Below are positions 9,183-18,223 of a stretch of 64,000 nucleotides of DNA, piece after piece; the stretch's first letter is position 1, and each line of letters opens with the position of its first letter. The position numbers and the translations under genes are program-made. This DNA is from Methylocella tundrae (lineage in GTDB: Bacteria; Pseudomonadota; Alphaproteobacteria; Rhizobiales; Beijerinckiaceae), in contig NZ_CP139089.1 in NCBI RefSeq assembly GCF_038024855.1, forward strand, positions 682,001 through 746,000. The letters are read 5' to 3'. The notes beneath the pieces were generated by a model. That model did not search any database. It was not told the origin of the DNA and saw nothing but the letters and a program-made list of their open reading frames with translations.

Positions 9183-9838
9183 AACGACCGTCCAGCGTCA
9201 GCGCGGGACGCAGAACGAGCGAAATCACAGATACGCGAAAGGCTCAAAGACATTCACGAAACCTCGGAGGCATCTCGCGCTGCCTGTTGGTTTGGCTGGC
9301 GTCGCCAAACGACGAGTGTCAGAGATTCTGGAAAACTTTATCAGCTTCCTTCAGCTGCACAATGGCTCTGCGTTTCATGCGTCGAAGACGCACGGCATAG
9401 CGTTGACTGAACGCGGCGACCCTCACCGGCGCGGATCATGAATTCGAGCGCAGGACAGATTGGGACATCGCGCACAGGATTGAGACTTCAAGCTCAATCC
9501 AAACCAGCAGAAATCCGACATAGTTCAGGAAAAGCAAAACCATTGCATGGAAGAGCCGCGCCCCTCCAGCAGCCGCAGGCATCGCCTCATAAGCCATCGA
9601 CCCGACAATTTTCTCCTGGCCCCCCTCCATAAAGATTGTCGGTTCGTTGGTCTGCGGCAGGGATCTGGATCCCTGCCGCAGATCGCTTTCGCCCGCTTCG
9701 ACGCCAGCAGATTCGTCTCTTTTCTCTGCTCCTTCGCGCTGCCATGTCGCAACGGCGACAAGATTGGGTCGCAAAGGCTCGCTATGACGCCTCGTCGCGA
9801 TGACCGGCATCGGCGGGGCGATCGTCGGAGATCGCGCA
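9183..9838. other. 656-bp gap between mnhE and the barrel protein gene
   Basis: No convincing gene was seen. The stretch separates two divergent genes and should hold the antiporter operon promoter. It contains the perfect inverted repeat at 9651-9682. Open frames here have repeat-like composition (for example translations such as VIATRRHSE) and no usable ribosome site, so I treat the right half, about 9600-9835, as degenerate repeat DNA. Confidence 0.5.
9651..9682. repeat. perfect 15-bp inverted repeat
   Basis: TCTGCGGCAGGGATC, two bases (TG), then its exact reverse complement. The palindrome has no T-run on either side, so it does not look like a simple terminator. It resembles the core of palindromic intergenic repeats common in Hyphomicrobiales. 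Confidence 0.8.
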
Positions 9839-10897
9839 ATGGGATTCGGGGGCAGGGGACAAGGGCGACGGCTTCGTGGAATCCGCCCGCGCCCTGGGCT
9901 CATAGCCCTTTCGGCCATCTTGCTGCTTGGCGCGACACAGCGGCTCGCGGCTCAGGCAGCCGCCAGTGATGCGAGGGACGACGCCGATGCGGCGCTGATC
10001 GACGCGCTTTTGGCGACTCCCAGCGCGCTGACTCCAGCGCCGCAGACGAACATCTTCGCAACCAGTCCGGGCCTTGAGGAGCAGGCGCCCTCGCCACGTT
10101 TCACATTCAATGTTCTGACGCCTGTCTATTTCAATTCGAACCCCGAATCGGCCTCGGTCGGAAGCGTCTCGACGGCCGCGATCAGCCCGGTCGGATCGCT
10201 CTCCTGGGCGGCGCCGGTTTTCGATCTGCCTTTAAGATTGTCGGCCAATCTGCGCGCCGAATCAGATCGATTCACCGGGTCGAGCGGTCCAGATCTTGAC
10301 AAGCTCGCCGGGACGCTCCGCCTGCAGGCGATCGACCCCAACAATGATCAGGGCTTTTCTCCCTATCTCGTCTATGCGCCGAGGATGGATCTTGCCCCAA
10401 CTTTCGCGCAGGAAATCGCGACGCGTCAGGATCTCAACCTTGGCTTCAACAAGATCTTCAATTTCGATGCAAACTTCCAGGCCATCCCCGCCGCCGGCAA
10501 CACCCGCGCCTCGACCGCCTGGTCCTTCGGATTGACGTTTTTTGCTCAGCGAAGGTTCAGAGATCCAACGCCGTCATCTTACGCTCTCTATGTTATTCCA
10601 TCGCTATCCTACGTCATTGACGAGCAATGGAACGTCAGCCTCGGCGTGGAAACACTCCGCCGCTGGTTTGATTCGAACGGCGGCGTTTCGCGCGCGGACT
10701 GGCTGGTCGAACCTATCGCCACGCTCGAATTCGTGCTGCCGGCTTCGTGGTTCGGCGCTGAGGGAAACGCGCGGCTTTTCGGCCAGCCGGCTCTCGATTT
10801 TCAGACGTCCTACGAGAGGGCCTCGTCAAGCTTCTCTATTTCGAGCTTCAGCACATGGAAAGTCGGCGCGGCGCTCAAGACAGGCTGGCGCTTTTGA
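9839..10897 (+). CDS. putative outer-membrane beta-barrel protein
   Basis: About 352 residues. The start at 9839 gives an Arg-rich n-region, a hydrophobic core (GLIALSAILLLGATQRLAAQA) and a likely signal-peptidase site near AAQA-AASD; an upstream ATG at 9800 is possible. The mature part is full of alternating hydrophobic/polar strands (RFTFNVLTPVYFNS, FSPYLVYAPRM, TAWSFGLTFFAQRRF, YALYVIPSLSYVID) and the last residue is Phe (LKTGWRF), the usual barrel-assembly signal. I do not recognise a specific family. Confidence 0.7.
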   Translation: MGFGGRGQGRRLRGIRPRPGLIALSAILLLGATQRLAAQAAASDARDDADAALIDALLATPSALTPAPQTNIFATSPGLEEQAPSPRFTFNVLTPVYFNSNPESASVGSVSTAAISPVGSLSWAAPVFDLPLRLSANLRAESDRFTGSSGPDLDKLAGTLRLQAIDPNNDQGFSPYLVYAPRMDLAPTFAQEIATRQDLNLGFNKIFNFDANFQAIPAAGNTRASTAWSFGLTFFAQRRFRDPTPSSYALYVIPSLSYVIDEQWNVSLGVETLRRWFDSNGGVSRADWLVEPIATLEFVLPASWFGAEGNARLFGQPALDFQTSYERASSSFSISSFSTWKVGAALKTGWRF

Positions 10898-10988
10898 GGC
10901 AAGGCCTGTCCCGCCGTGCGATCGCGCCCGCGCGCCGGGCGCGATCCTCCTCGCGTCGATAAAGATTGAGCTGAGTCATGATCGACGG

Positions 10989-11198
10989 TCAGCCGGCGCC
11001 GCCGACGGAACAGACGATTTTTTCATATTCTTCGCCCTGGGGACCGATCGCAGACTGCGCGAGCTGGCTCTGGCCCCAAAGGCCGCACATCATGGCGTTG
11101 CCAACATCTGGCCCGCGCGACGCGCTGATGGCGTTCATGGGCGAACACTCTTCGACAGGGGTCGACAAGGAACAAACGAGAATCAAGATCTTGGTCAT
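10989..11198 (-). CDS. small exported hypothetical protein
   Basis: A 69-residue product (MTKILILVCSLSTPVEECSP...). It resembles small hypothetical proteins common in Hyphomicrobiales: a short hydrophobic start, four cysteines (VCSL, EECSP, MMCGL, KIVCS) and the segment CGLWGQSQLA. GGAAAG precedes the ATG. No function is known to me. It stands alone between convergent neighbours. Confidence 0.6.
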   Translation of the reverse strand: MTKILILVCSLSTPVEECSPMNAISASRGPDVGNAMMCGLWGQSQLAQSAIGPQGEEYEKIVCSVGGAG

Positions 11199-11343
11199 CA
11201 CTGCTTTCCAGTCTTTCTGGACGCCGACCTCCCGACATCATTTTCCCGTTACAAGCAAGTCCCGTGCCGCTGATGCTTGCCGGCCGAGGACCGCGACCGG
11301 ACCATTTAGCGCATCGAGCTAACAAAACTGACGCGTCAGACGC

Positions 11344-11439
11344 TTAAGGTCTGAAAAGAGCCATCATCACGAGACCAAGCAGCGCCAGGGCGGCGATCGT
11401 CCTTGTGTCATTGGCGAAAGCTTTGCGAAGAAGTTTCAT
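11344..11439 (-). CDS. candidate 31-residue membrane peptide
   Basis: A very short frame encoding MKLLRKAFANDTRTIAALAL and then a hydrophobic end (LGLVMMALFRP): a basic N-terminus and one potential membrane helix. An in-frame ATG five codons upstream is also possible. No clear ribosome site is visible. It is listed as a candidate only, on the strength of its membrane-peptide pattern. Confidence 0.3.
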   Translation of the reverse strand: MKLLRKAFANDTRTIAALALLGLVMMALFRP

Positions 11440-11621
11440 AGGCTTTGCGTCCATTTTAAGAGCAGAAACCCCCCATCCGCCTGGCGGGAGCGACCGCGTC
11501 GGAAGAGCCTGCGCCCCTATCCTTAATGCGGTGTTTACGAAATCTGAGTGCTTAACCGCACTGGAAGGCGGGCGCATGACCCAAAGCAGCGCAATGTGCG
11601 ATTTGCCGCCAACAAACAGCT

Positions 11622-11897
11622 CTAATGCCGGTAATGCCGGTAATGCCGATAGCGCCGGTGATGGTGGTGATACCGGCCGGTGTGCTGCGGAATGCCGAGC
11701 ACGCCTTTGACGCCGCCCGCGACCCCTCCGACCGCGCCGCCCACCGCGCCGCCAACAACGCCACCGACGGGACCCGCCGCGCGATGCCCTGTCGCCGCGC
11801 CTTGCTCCGCGCCACGCACGACGCCTTGAGCTTCGGCCGCCAGCGGCAACGCGAGCGCCCCGACAAGGGCCGCCGCGAAGATAAATTGCCTTTTCAT
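11622..11897 (-). CDS. exported Gly-zipper protein with His/Tyr/Arg tail
   Basis: A 91-residue protein preceded by a strong ribosome site (AAAGGAGATTTCC). Residues 1-22 are a signal peptide (FIFAAALVGALALPLAAEAQG). The middle is a Gly/Val zipper (GPVGGVVGGAVGGAVGGVAGG), typical of small membrane-inserting envelope proteins. The last 16 residues are a low-complexity His/Tyr/Arg tail (YHHHH, RRYRHYRHYRH), encoded by short direct DNA repeats at about 11622-11680. The tail could bind metal; that is inference. Confidence 0.8.
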   Translation of the reverse strand: MKRQFIFAAALVGALALPLAAEAQGVVRGAEQGAATGHRAAGPVGGVVGGAVGGAVGGVAGGVKGVLGIPQHTGRYHHHHRRYRHYRHYRH

Positions 11898-12278
11898 CGG
11901 AAATCTCCTTTGGGAGCCGCATTGGCCCCCTTTTTATGGACTGATCGACCCTTTGGGATTCTTGATCCCGGATGGACCTTGGCGAAACGGCGTGGCGCAT
12001 TTGCGGCGGCGCTCTCAGTCCTCTCACCGGGCGATGAAATACAAGGACGGCGGATCGCGTGGAAATGGCGTCGCGCGCCAACAGATGTTTTGGAGCGTGA
12101 TCCTAAAATTCTTTCCAGATTGCGCGATGGGAGCGCGCCCGGCGAGGCGTTTGGCTTCTGCTTCCTTTTTGCAATTCGGCTATAAACTGTTGCGCAAGAT
12201 CCACAGCGCCGGAAGATTTTGGACGCTAAGATGAATGTGCGGGGCAGATTATCTGCGCCCCTTTGACCGAAGTGGGCC
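11898..12278. other. 381-bp divergent intergenic region
   Basis: Separates the Gly-zipper gene from the O-antigen-ligase-like gene. I see no credible gene. An imperfect hairpin (GGGGCAGA / TCTGCGCCCC) lies at about 12241-12261 just before the second gene. Promoters for both genes are expected here but none is clear. Confidence 0.4.
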
Positions 12279-13550
12279 ATGTCCGTCGCCTCCCACCATA
12301 CTGAAACGCCCGCCGCCGACGCCGCAAAGCTGCTCATTCGGCTCGGATTGACGATTTTGATGGTGGCGCTGCCCTGCGTCGGCGTGGTTGCGCGCGGCGC
12401 GATCTACGTGCTGATGCCGATCGGCGCCATTCTGATCTTGATCGGCGCCGTCGTCGGCGCGCCGGACCATGGGCCGCGTCACTTGCGAACCGCGCTGCTT
12501 TCTCCGGCGGGCCTCACGGCGCTTTTTCTGACTTTCTGGGCGGGCCTTTCCCTCGCTTGGACCCCGTTCCCAGGGGAGGCGGCGCAGCGCTTCGCGCAGA
12601 TCGTCGGGACGACCTTTCTCGTCGCCCTCGTCGCCGCATTTCTGCCGGCGCGGACGAGAGCGGTCGATCTTTATCTTTTGCCTGTCGGCGCCACGCTGAG
12701 CGCCCTCGCGATGCTGGTCCTTCGATGGCGCGCCCCGGACTGGTTCGTCGGCGCTTCGGAATTCGACGATTCGCTGTTTGAGCGCTCGATGATCACCTTG
12801 ATCGTTCTGGTCTGGCCGGCTCTCGGGGCCCTGTCCTTGCGGGAACACTGGATTTTCGCGGCGGGACTGGCCATGCTCGCCGCCGCAGTGGCGCTTGTTG
12901 GATTTGCTCAGATCGGCCTCGCGGCGATGGGTGCGGCGGCCTTCGTCTTTGCTCTCGCAATGTCGAATCCGGGCGCGCTCGCCCGCATTCTCGGCTTCAT
13001 CTTCGCGGGCCTGGTTCTGTTCGCGCCAATGCTGCCCTTGATCTATGCCCCGATCTTTCACTGGACTGGCCGCGATCCGGGCGCCGCTTCGCAATCCATG
13101 TTGATCTGGCGCGATCTGATCATTTCGGAATGGCCCCGCCTTATCACCGGGCATGGCTTTGATACAGCCAATCACGGCCTCAGCCTTGGCTATTTGCCCC
13201 CGTTGACGCCGAAAAGCCTCCTGTTCGTCATTTGGTATGATCTCGGCGTGATCGGCGCCGCCGCGTTCGCGTTTCTGACGGCGCGAATCTTCCGATTGGC
13301 CGCCAGGAGTCCGGCGATCGTCGCTCCCTCCGTTCTGGCAGGTTTCGTCGCCGTCCTCACTCTGTCCTTTCTCGGCGTCGCCACGGCCCAGATCTGGTGG
13401 GTGACATTGATAGATTGTGCGATCATCGCTTTCATCATCCTGATCAAAGGCATTTACCGGACGCAGCGGCCGGCGGCGCCGATGACCGAGAGGGCTCTTG
13501 ATTACGATGGCGAAGATGCGGCTTCGGCGGCGGCTCTGCGGAGCGGCTGA
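12279..13550 (+). CDS. O-antigen ligase/polymerase-like membrane protein
   Basis: A 423-residue protein with about ten hydrophobic segments and the arrangement of the O-antigen ligase (WaaL/Wzy, PF04932) superfamily. A long periplasmic-type loop near residues 265-300 carries the segment ITGHGFDTANHGLSLGYLPP, similar to the His-containing loop of these ligases. It may join or polymerise surface glycans from lipid-linked precursors. No other glycan genes adjoin, so its substrate is unknown. The C-terminal 40 residues are cytoplasmic-looking and acidic. Confidence 0.7.
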   Translation: MSVASHHTETPAADAAKLLIRLGLTILMVALPCVGVVARGAIYVLMPIGAILILIGAVVGAPDHGPRHLRTALLSPAGLTALFLTFWAGLSLAWTPFPGEAAQRFAQIVGTTFLVALVAAFLPARTRAVDLYLLPVGATLSALAMLVLRWRAPDWFVGASEFDDSLFERSMITLIVLVWPALGALSLREHWIFAAGLAMLAAAVALVGFAQIGLAAMGAAAFVFALAMSNPGALARILGFIFAGLVLFAPMLPLIYAPIFHWTGRDPGAASQSMLIWRDLIISEWPRLITGHGFDTANHGLSLGYLPPLTPKSLLFVIWYDLGVIGAAAFAFLTARIFRLAARSPAIVAPSVLAGFVAVLTLSFLGVATAQIWWVTLIDCAIIAFIILIKGIYRTQRPAAPMTERALDYDGEDAASAAALRSG

Positions 13551-13661
13551 AGGCGGCGCTTGTCGAGCGCCGGCGCGGTTTTTGAATCCGCGCGCCCGAT
13601 TATTGCATGCGGCTCCAAGAAGGTCTTGCGGGCGTGGGGCAAGCGGTTTTAACATTGCCTT

Positions 13662-14168
13662 ATGATCGAGGCAGTCATCACCATCAGAAACGCGCGTGAA
13701 GGGGACGCCCAGGGCATCGCCGACGTGCATGACGCCGCTTGGCGGGACGCCTATCGGGGAATCATCCCCGGTCGGGAGCTTGAGCGCATGATCGCGCGGC
13801 GCGGACCGCGCTGGTGGCATTCGGCGATCGTTCGGGGATCGCGGCTGCTTGTTCTCGATTTTGACGAGACGATTGGCGGCTATGCCAGCTATGGGCGCAA
13901 CAGGGTGCCGTCGCTGCGCTATGGCGGTGAGGTCTTTGAGCTCTATGTGGCGCCGGAGTTTCAGGGCCTTGGTTTCGGCAAGCGCCTGTTCGAGACGGCG
14001 CGCAAGGATCTCGCCGAGCACGGCTATCCATCCTTCCTCGTATGGGCCCTCGCCGACAACGAGCGGGCCGTGCAATTCTATAAGAGGCTCGGCGGATTGA
14101 ACGTGCGTCAGGCCAATGAGCGTTTCGGCTCAGAGATCCGGGCGCGGCACGCCTTCGCTTTCAGTTGA
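13662..14168 (+). CDS. GNAT family N-acetyltransferase
   Basis: A 168-residue acetyltransferase of the GNAT fold. Strand/helix order is typical: ITIRNAREGDAQGIADVHDAAW at the N-terminus, then FELYVAPEFQGLGFGKRLFETA, which carries the acetyl-CoA pyrophosphate loop (Q-G-L-G-F-G-K), and a C-terminal ALADNERAVQFYKRLGG motif. The acceptor substrate cannot be read from sequence. It stands alone after the O-antigen-ligase-like gene. Confidence 0.88.
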   Translation: MIEAVITIRNAREGDAQGIADVHDAAWRDAYRGIIPGRELERMIARRGPRWWHSAIVRGSRLLVLDFDETIGGYASYGRNRVPSLRYGGEVFELYVAPEFQGLGFGKRLFETARKDLAEHGYPSFLVWALADNERAVQFYKRLGGLNVRQANERFGSEIRARHAFAFS

Positions 14169-14758
14169 AACGCGACTTTTCGGGCCGACATCATGCGGTA
14201 AAACAAAGGCTTAAAGAGAGGAATGCAATTCTGCCTGAACGCATTCTGCTCACGGGCTGGGTCCACAAAGATTGCAGACGACGTTGGGAACAAGATCATG
14301 CGTCGAAACAGAGAGATACAGAGAGATAAGGAGCGCTGCCGATCCGACGCCGAAGCATCGTGCCGGCGCATCGCCGGCGTGACTCGCTGGTTCCTGTTTC
14401 GCGCAGAGGGTCCGTCGCGGCATTTGGGATAATGCTTAGGTTGGACTTGAAGGACGCCGGAGCTTGGAGCATAAGGCCCGGGAACCGGGCTTGAAACAAT
14501 CTCAGGCCTTTGGCTCGATTATCCTCTCCGTCACTCTTGCGGGAACGTCGTTTTCGCTGATCCAGCTGATCTCATTGACGTCTTTGCTGTCTGGCGTCGC
14601 GTCATGCCAACTTTCTTCACTCCAGGGAAAAATGACGTAGCGTGGCGGATCCGTGGAGCATCAAACGTTCCTGGCGCGGCGTTCGGGCTTTGGACAAAAG
14701 AGGTAGAAACCATGATCGCCAGAAGACGATCGTGACTTGGGAAACTTAGGAGACGTCC
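14169..14758. other. 590-bp gap before ppa
   Basis: No gene recognised. The left end holds a dispersed-repeat copy (14175-14229). Two small hairpins follow: CCGGCG-cat-CGCCGG near 14362 and GCCCGG-gaa-CCGGGC near 14476. The right end must carry the ppa promoter and ends in a clear ribosome site (TTAGGAGACG) at about 14746-14755. Confidence 0.45.
14175..14229 (+). repeat. dispersed intergenic repeat, copy 1
   Basis: Carries the core CATCATGCGGTAAAACAAAG followed by GCTTAAAGAGAGGAATGC. The same core, with small changes, recurs at 28453-28523 and 45555-45636, each time just outside a gene. This pattern is typical of the dispersed intergenic repeats of Hyphomicrobiales. Confidence 0.7.
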
Positions 14759-15295
14759 ATGCGCCTCGACGCAATTTCGATCGGCAAGAATCCGCCTGGT
14801 GAAATCAATGTCGTGATCGAAGTCCCGATCGGGGGCGAGCCGATCAAATATGAACTGGATAAGGCGGCCGGCGCCCTGATCGTCGACAGGTTCCTTTACA
14901 CATCCATGCGTTACCCCGGAAACTACGGGTTCATTCCGCACACCCTCTCCGAGGACGGCGATCCATGCGACGTCATTGTCGCCAACACCCGCGCGATCGT
15001 CCCCGGAGCTGTGATGAGCGTCAAGGTCGTCGGCGTGCTGATCATGCGCGATGAGGCCGGACAGGACGAAAAGATCTTGGCCGTTCCGTCCGCGAAACTG
15101 ACCCAGCGTTACGCGAAAGTCGAAAACTACACGGATCTGCCTGAGATCACTTTGCAGCAGATCGAGCATTTCTTCGCCCATTACAAGGACCTTGAACCGA
15201 ACAAATGGGTCAAGATCGAGCGCTGGGGCGATGCTGAGGAGGCGCGTAAGCTGGTTTCTGAATCGATCGAACGGGCGAAAGCGGAGAAGAAATAG
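14759..15295 (+). CDS. ppa: inorganic pyrophosphatase
   Basis: A 178-residue family I pyrophosphatase, which splits PPi to two phosphates and drives biosynthetic reactions. Family motifs are intact: [27 protein letters not shown] and the metal-binding [10 protein letters not shown]. Length equals that of bacterial hexameric enzymes. AGGAGA sits seven bases before the ATG. Cytoplasmic, apparently monocistronic. Confidence 0.97.
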   Translation: MRLDAISIGKNPPGEINVVIEVPIGGEPIKYELDKAAGALIVDRFLYTSMRYPGNYGFIPHTLSEDGDPCDVIVANTRAIVPGAVMSVKVVGVLIMRDEAGQDEKILAVPSAKLTQRYAKVENYTDLPEITLQQIEHFFAHYKDLEPNKWVKIERWGDAEEARKLVSESIERAKAEKK

Positions 15296-15343
15296 GCTTC
15301 GCTGTTTTTGTCGGCGCTTGGGGCGGGCGCGGCGCGGCCTGCC

Positions 15344-15994
15344 TCATTCCTTGCGAGATAGCAAAAACACGCCTTGCTCGCCGAACAGGTTCCAGATCCA
15401 GGGCGCGCTATAGGCCAAAGGCCTGCCGAAACGGTCGAGCGCGACGCCGCGCTCGATTCGCGCGCCTATGGCGTGAACGAGATCGATGAAATCCTGAATT
15501 GTGCAGAAATGGATGTTCGGCGTCTCGTACCAGATGGTCGGAAGGTTCCGCGTCAAAGGCATATGGCCGCCTAACGCGATCTGCGCGCGAATGCGCCAAT
15601 GGCCGAAATTCGGAAACGAGACGATTGCGCGGCGCCCGATCCGCAGCATCCCTTCGACCACTTCTCGCGGTCGCCGAGTGGCCTGTAGCGTCTGCGACAG
15701 GATCACATAGTCGAAGGCGTCGTCGGGATAGGCGGCAAGGTCCGTGTCGGCGTCGCCCTGAATGACTGAAAGCCCCTGCGCGACACAATCATTGACGCCC
15801 CGCTGCGATAATTCGATGCCGCGCGCGTCGACGCCCTTTTCTTCGGCCAGCAGGCGCAAAAGCGCGCCGTCGCCGCAGCCGACGTCGAGAACGCGGCTAT
15901 TCGCCTCCACCATCGAGGCGACCAGAAGCAGGTCGACGCGCGCCGTCGATTCACGCGGCGGCGCGGCCGCTGCGGCGTTTGGGCCAAGGCTCAA
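15344..15994 (-). CDS. metW: methionine biosynthesis protein MetW
   Basis: A methyltransferase-fold protein found beside metX in many Proteobacteria and needed for full homoserine acyltransferase function. The SAM-binding-like motif is [15 protein letters not shown], and the family segments [16 protein letters not shown] and [14 protein letters not shown] are present. The best start is a TTG at 15994 that overlaps the metX stop (TTGA), giving 216 residues, the usual size; the open frame runs further upstream inside metX. It is translationally coupled to metX. Confidence 0.9.
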   Translation of the reverse strand: MSLGPNAAAAAPPRESTARVDLLLVASMVEANSRVLDVGCGDGALLRLLAEEKGVDARGIELSQRGVNDCVAQGLSVIQGDADTDLAAYPDDAFDYVILSQTLQATRRPREVVEGMLRIGRRAIVSFPNFGHWRIRAQIALGGHMPLTRNLPTIWYETPNIHFCTIQDFIDLVHAIGARIERGVALDRFGRPLAYSAPWIWNLFGEQGVFLLSRKE

Positions 15995-17187
15995 GGCTCG
16001 GCCCGTGGCTTGGCCGGCGGCAATCCCCGCGCCCGCGCGGCGGAATCGAGAAAGCCGCGCGATGTCGCGATGAATTCGGGGATATTGAGCAAAAAGGCGT
16101 CGTGGCCGCGATCGGTTTCGATATCGACGAATGAAACCGAAGCGCCGCCGGCGTTCAGCGCGTGCACGATGGCGCGTGAGGCCGACGTCGGATACAGCCA
16201 GTCGGACGTAAAGGAGACAACGCAAAAGCGCGCCTTGACTCCCCGGAAAGCCTGCGCCAGCGAGCCGTTATAGTCGGCGGCGAGATCAAAATAATCGCAG
16301 GCGCGGGTCACATAGAGATAGGAGTTCGGGTCGAAACGATCGACGAAGCTCAATCCCTGGTAGCGTAGATAATTTTCAATCTCGAATTCGGCGTCGAAAG
16401 TGAAGGCGCGCGCCTCGCGATCCTGCAGCTTGCGGCCGAATTTGCTCTGCAGGGCCTCGTCCGACAAATAGGTGATGTGGGCGGCCATTCTGGCGACGGC
16501 GAGACCTTTCGTCGGGATGACGCCCTCCTCGAGATAGCGTCCGTTGCGCCAATCGGGATCGGCCATGACCGCTTGGCGTCCGACCTCGTGGAAGGCGATG
16601 TTTTGCGAGGAATGCTTGGCCGCGGTTGCGATCGGCATGGCGGAGAAAAGGCGCTCGGGATAGCTTGCGACCCACTGGAGCACCTGCATGCCGCCCATCG
16701 AGCCGCCGACGACGCAAAACAAAGTCTCAATGCCGAGATGGTCAATCAGCATCGCTTGCGCCCGCACCATGTCCCGGATCGTCACGATTGGCAGATCGAG
16801 GCCATAGGGGCGGCCGGTCGCGGGATTGAGCGAAGCCGGGCCAGTGGTGCCCATGCAGCCGCCGATGACATTGGAGCAGATGACGAAATAGCGATCCGTA
16901 TCGATCGGCCGGCCGGGACCGACCATGCTGCTCCACCAGCCAGGCTTGCCGGTGATGGGGTGCTCATTGGCGACATGCTGGTCGCCCGTGAGCGCGTGGC
17001 AGACGAGGATGGCGTTGGACTTGTCGGCGTTCAGTTCGCCATAGGTCTGGTAAGCGATCGTCCACTGGTCGAGACAGCCGCCTGCGTCCATCTGCAACGG
17101 ATGATCGGCCCCGAAATGGGCGACGAGACTGTGCGGCGCGTCAACCTCGCGAAGGCCGCTGGTCTTATTTGACACGACGATGGTCAA
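15991..17187 (-). CDS. metX: homoserine O-acyltransferase
   Basis: An alpha/beta-hydrolase-fold enzyme of 398 residues that acylates homoserine in methionine synthesis. Family signatures are intact: [28 protein letters not shown] N-terminus, the nucleophile elbow GGSMGGMQ (catalytic Ser) and the C-terminal DRGHDAFLL with the catalytic His. Whether it uses acetyl- or succinyl-CoA cannot be decided by eye. The frame starts with TTG at 17187; a GTG at 17175 is an alternative. A good promoter and a palindrome lie just upstream. First gene of a metX-metW pair. Confidence 0.93.
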   Translation of the reverse strand: MTIVVSNKTSGLREVDAPHSLVAHFGADHPLQMDAGGCLDQWTIAYQTYGELNADKSNAILVCHALTGDQHVANEHPITGKPGWWSSMVGPGRPIDTDRYFVICSNVIGGCMGTTGPASLNPATGRPYGLDLPIVTIRDMVRAQAMLIDHLGIETLFCVVGGSMGGMQVLQWVASYPERLFSAMPIATAAKHSSQNIAFHEVGRQAVMADPDWRNGRYLEEGVIPTKGLAVARMAAHITYLSDEALQSKFGRKLQDREARAFTFDAEFEIENYLRYQGLSFVDRFDPNSYLYVTRACDYFDLAADYNGSLAQAFRGVKARFCVVSFTSDWLYPTSASRAIVHALNAGGASVSFVDIETDRGHDAFLLNIPEFIATSRGFLDSAARARGLPPAKPRAEP

Positions 17188-17200
17188 AGGCTTGCCAATC

Positions 17201-17216
17201 GTTCGATATTGCGAAC
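17201..17216. promoter_or_regulatory. candidate operator upstream of metX
   Basis: GTTCGATATTGCGAAC: five-base arms GTTCG/CGAAC around six bases. It sits between the predicted -10 box and the metX start, roughly +6 to +21 of the transcript. That is a natural place for a repressor site, or for a small mRNA hairpin. The binding protein is unknown. Confidence 0.4.
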
Positions 17217-17228
17217 ACGGTGTCCGAT

Positions 17229-17257
17229 ATATAGGAGACCCGCGCCGAGAGTGTCAA
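17229..17257 (-). promoter_or_regulatory. sigma70-type promoter of metX-metW
   Basis: On the minus strand a perfect -35 box TTGACA (17257-17252) and CTATAT as -10 (17234-17229) are 17 bp apart. Transcription would start near 17222, leaving a leader of about 35 bases before metX. Confidence 0.7.
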
Positions 17258-17407
17258 GGTTTAGACCGTGGCGTTCTCGCCGGTTTTTGGGCGACAACCT
17301 GCCCTAACTTATTGAGGAGAGACGGATTCAGACTTTGGAGCGCAATCTGGACGCGTTTCTTTCTTCAATCCAGCAAAAGCTGGATCATCTGGCGCGTGTC
17401 GAACGCT

Positions 17408-17875
17408 TCAGCTCGCCCGCTTCTGACGTAGGCCGGATTTCAAAGGCACGCCCAGTCGCGCGCCTTCCTCGTCGAGAATGGCGAATTGATAGCCGCCGGC
17501 CTCGTCCCGGCTGACCTTATAGCGCAGCCGCTCGATGACGTTATTTGAGGCGTCGAAAGTCAGGATCGAAGGGCTCAGCTCGGTGATGCCGGCGCCGTCC
17601 AGATAAACGGAGCTGCAAATGATCAGTTCGTCGCCGGGCTGGCAGGTGCGGGCCGCCGCGCCGTTGAGGATGCAGCAACGCGAGCCGCGCTGGCCCAAAA
17701 TGACGTAGGTCGAGATTCGGGCGCCGGAATTCTTGTTCCAGACGTCGACGAATTCGAGCGGCAGAATGCCAGCGGCTTCGCAATGGTCCGGATCAAGCGT
17801 GATCGAGCCATGATATTCGAGGTTCGATTCTGTGACGCGGATGCCATGAAGCTTTCCGCCAACCAGTTTTCGCAT
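17408..17875 (-). CDS. panD: aspartate 1-decarboxylase
   Basis: Makes beta-alanine from aspartate for pantothenate and CoA. It is a pyruvoyl enzyme: the proenzyme cleaves itself between Gly23 and Ser24 (LEYHGSIT), giving the pyruvoyl group on the alpha chain. Other family motifs are [33 protein letters not shown] and LNGAAAR. At 155 residues it is longer than the roughly 126-residue E. coli enzyme; the extra part is C-terminal ([20 protein letters not shown] onward). Monocistronic. Confidence 0.93.
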   Translation of the reverse strand: MRKLVGGKLHGIRVTESNLEYHGSITLDPDHCEAAGILPLEFVDVWNKNSGARISTYVILGQRGSRCCILNGAAARTCQPGDELIICSSVYLDGAGITELSPSILTFDASNNVIERLRYKVSRDEAGGYQFAILDEEGARLGVPLKSGLRQKRAS

Positions 17876-18223
17876 CGATCAATTTCCATTCGCGGCCGCG
17901 CCGGCTTTTGCCCCGCCGCCTCCGTAGAATCCCTTTGATTTCGGCGGATATCATGCCGCGCCGTCGCCTTGGCTCTTAGCCGTCCGCGCGCCGGGCGCGC
18001 ATGAGATCCGGCGTCGTCGCTGCCGAGCGCCCGCAGCACATGCTCTATTTTCATCGTTTCGACAACTGAAAATAGGATCGCTCGCTCCGACTTTGTAGAA
18101 GGATATTGCCGAAAATCGGCCTCTTTGGCAGATGCGGCGCCCATGCGATAGAAACGTCTGGCGGCCGGCGGAACAATCAGGTTTCAGCCGCGAAGGGCGG
18201 CGAAAGAAGGCTTCGGAAGAAAA
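17876..18223. other. 348-bp divergent region panD/dapE
   Basis: No gene seen. It contains an inverted repeat CTATTTTCA ... TGAAAATAG (nine-base arms, 13-base loop) near 18042-18072, AT-rich against the GC-rich background, which may be an operator. The dapE ribosome site (GGAAGAAAA) is at its right end. Confidence 0.4.

Noticed and set aside
9436..9918. 160-codon minus-strand frame
   Set aside because: Includes the 15-bp palindrome and repeat-like DNA, lacks a ribosome site and overlaps the start of the barrel-protein gene.
13551..13600. Terminator after the O-antigen-ligase-like gene
   Set aside because: A GGCGCT/AGCGCC hairpin exists, but the T-run is separated from it by seven GC-rich bases, so the layout is not convincing.
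12249..14075. 608-codon minus-strand frame over the O-antigen-ligase-like gene and GNAT gene
   Set aside because: Low-complexity, Arg/Asp/Gly-rich translation with no domain; both plus-strand genes are credible.
17314..17512. Plus-strand reading with a coiled-coil-like start (TLERNLDAFLSSIQQKLDHL)
   Set aside because: No ATG or GTG start, poor ribosome spacing for the only TTG, and it runs into the antisense of panD. Possibly a remnant, but not supportable as a gene.
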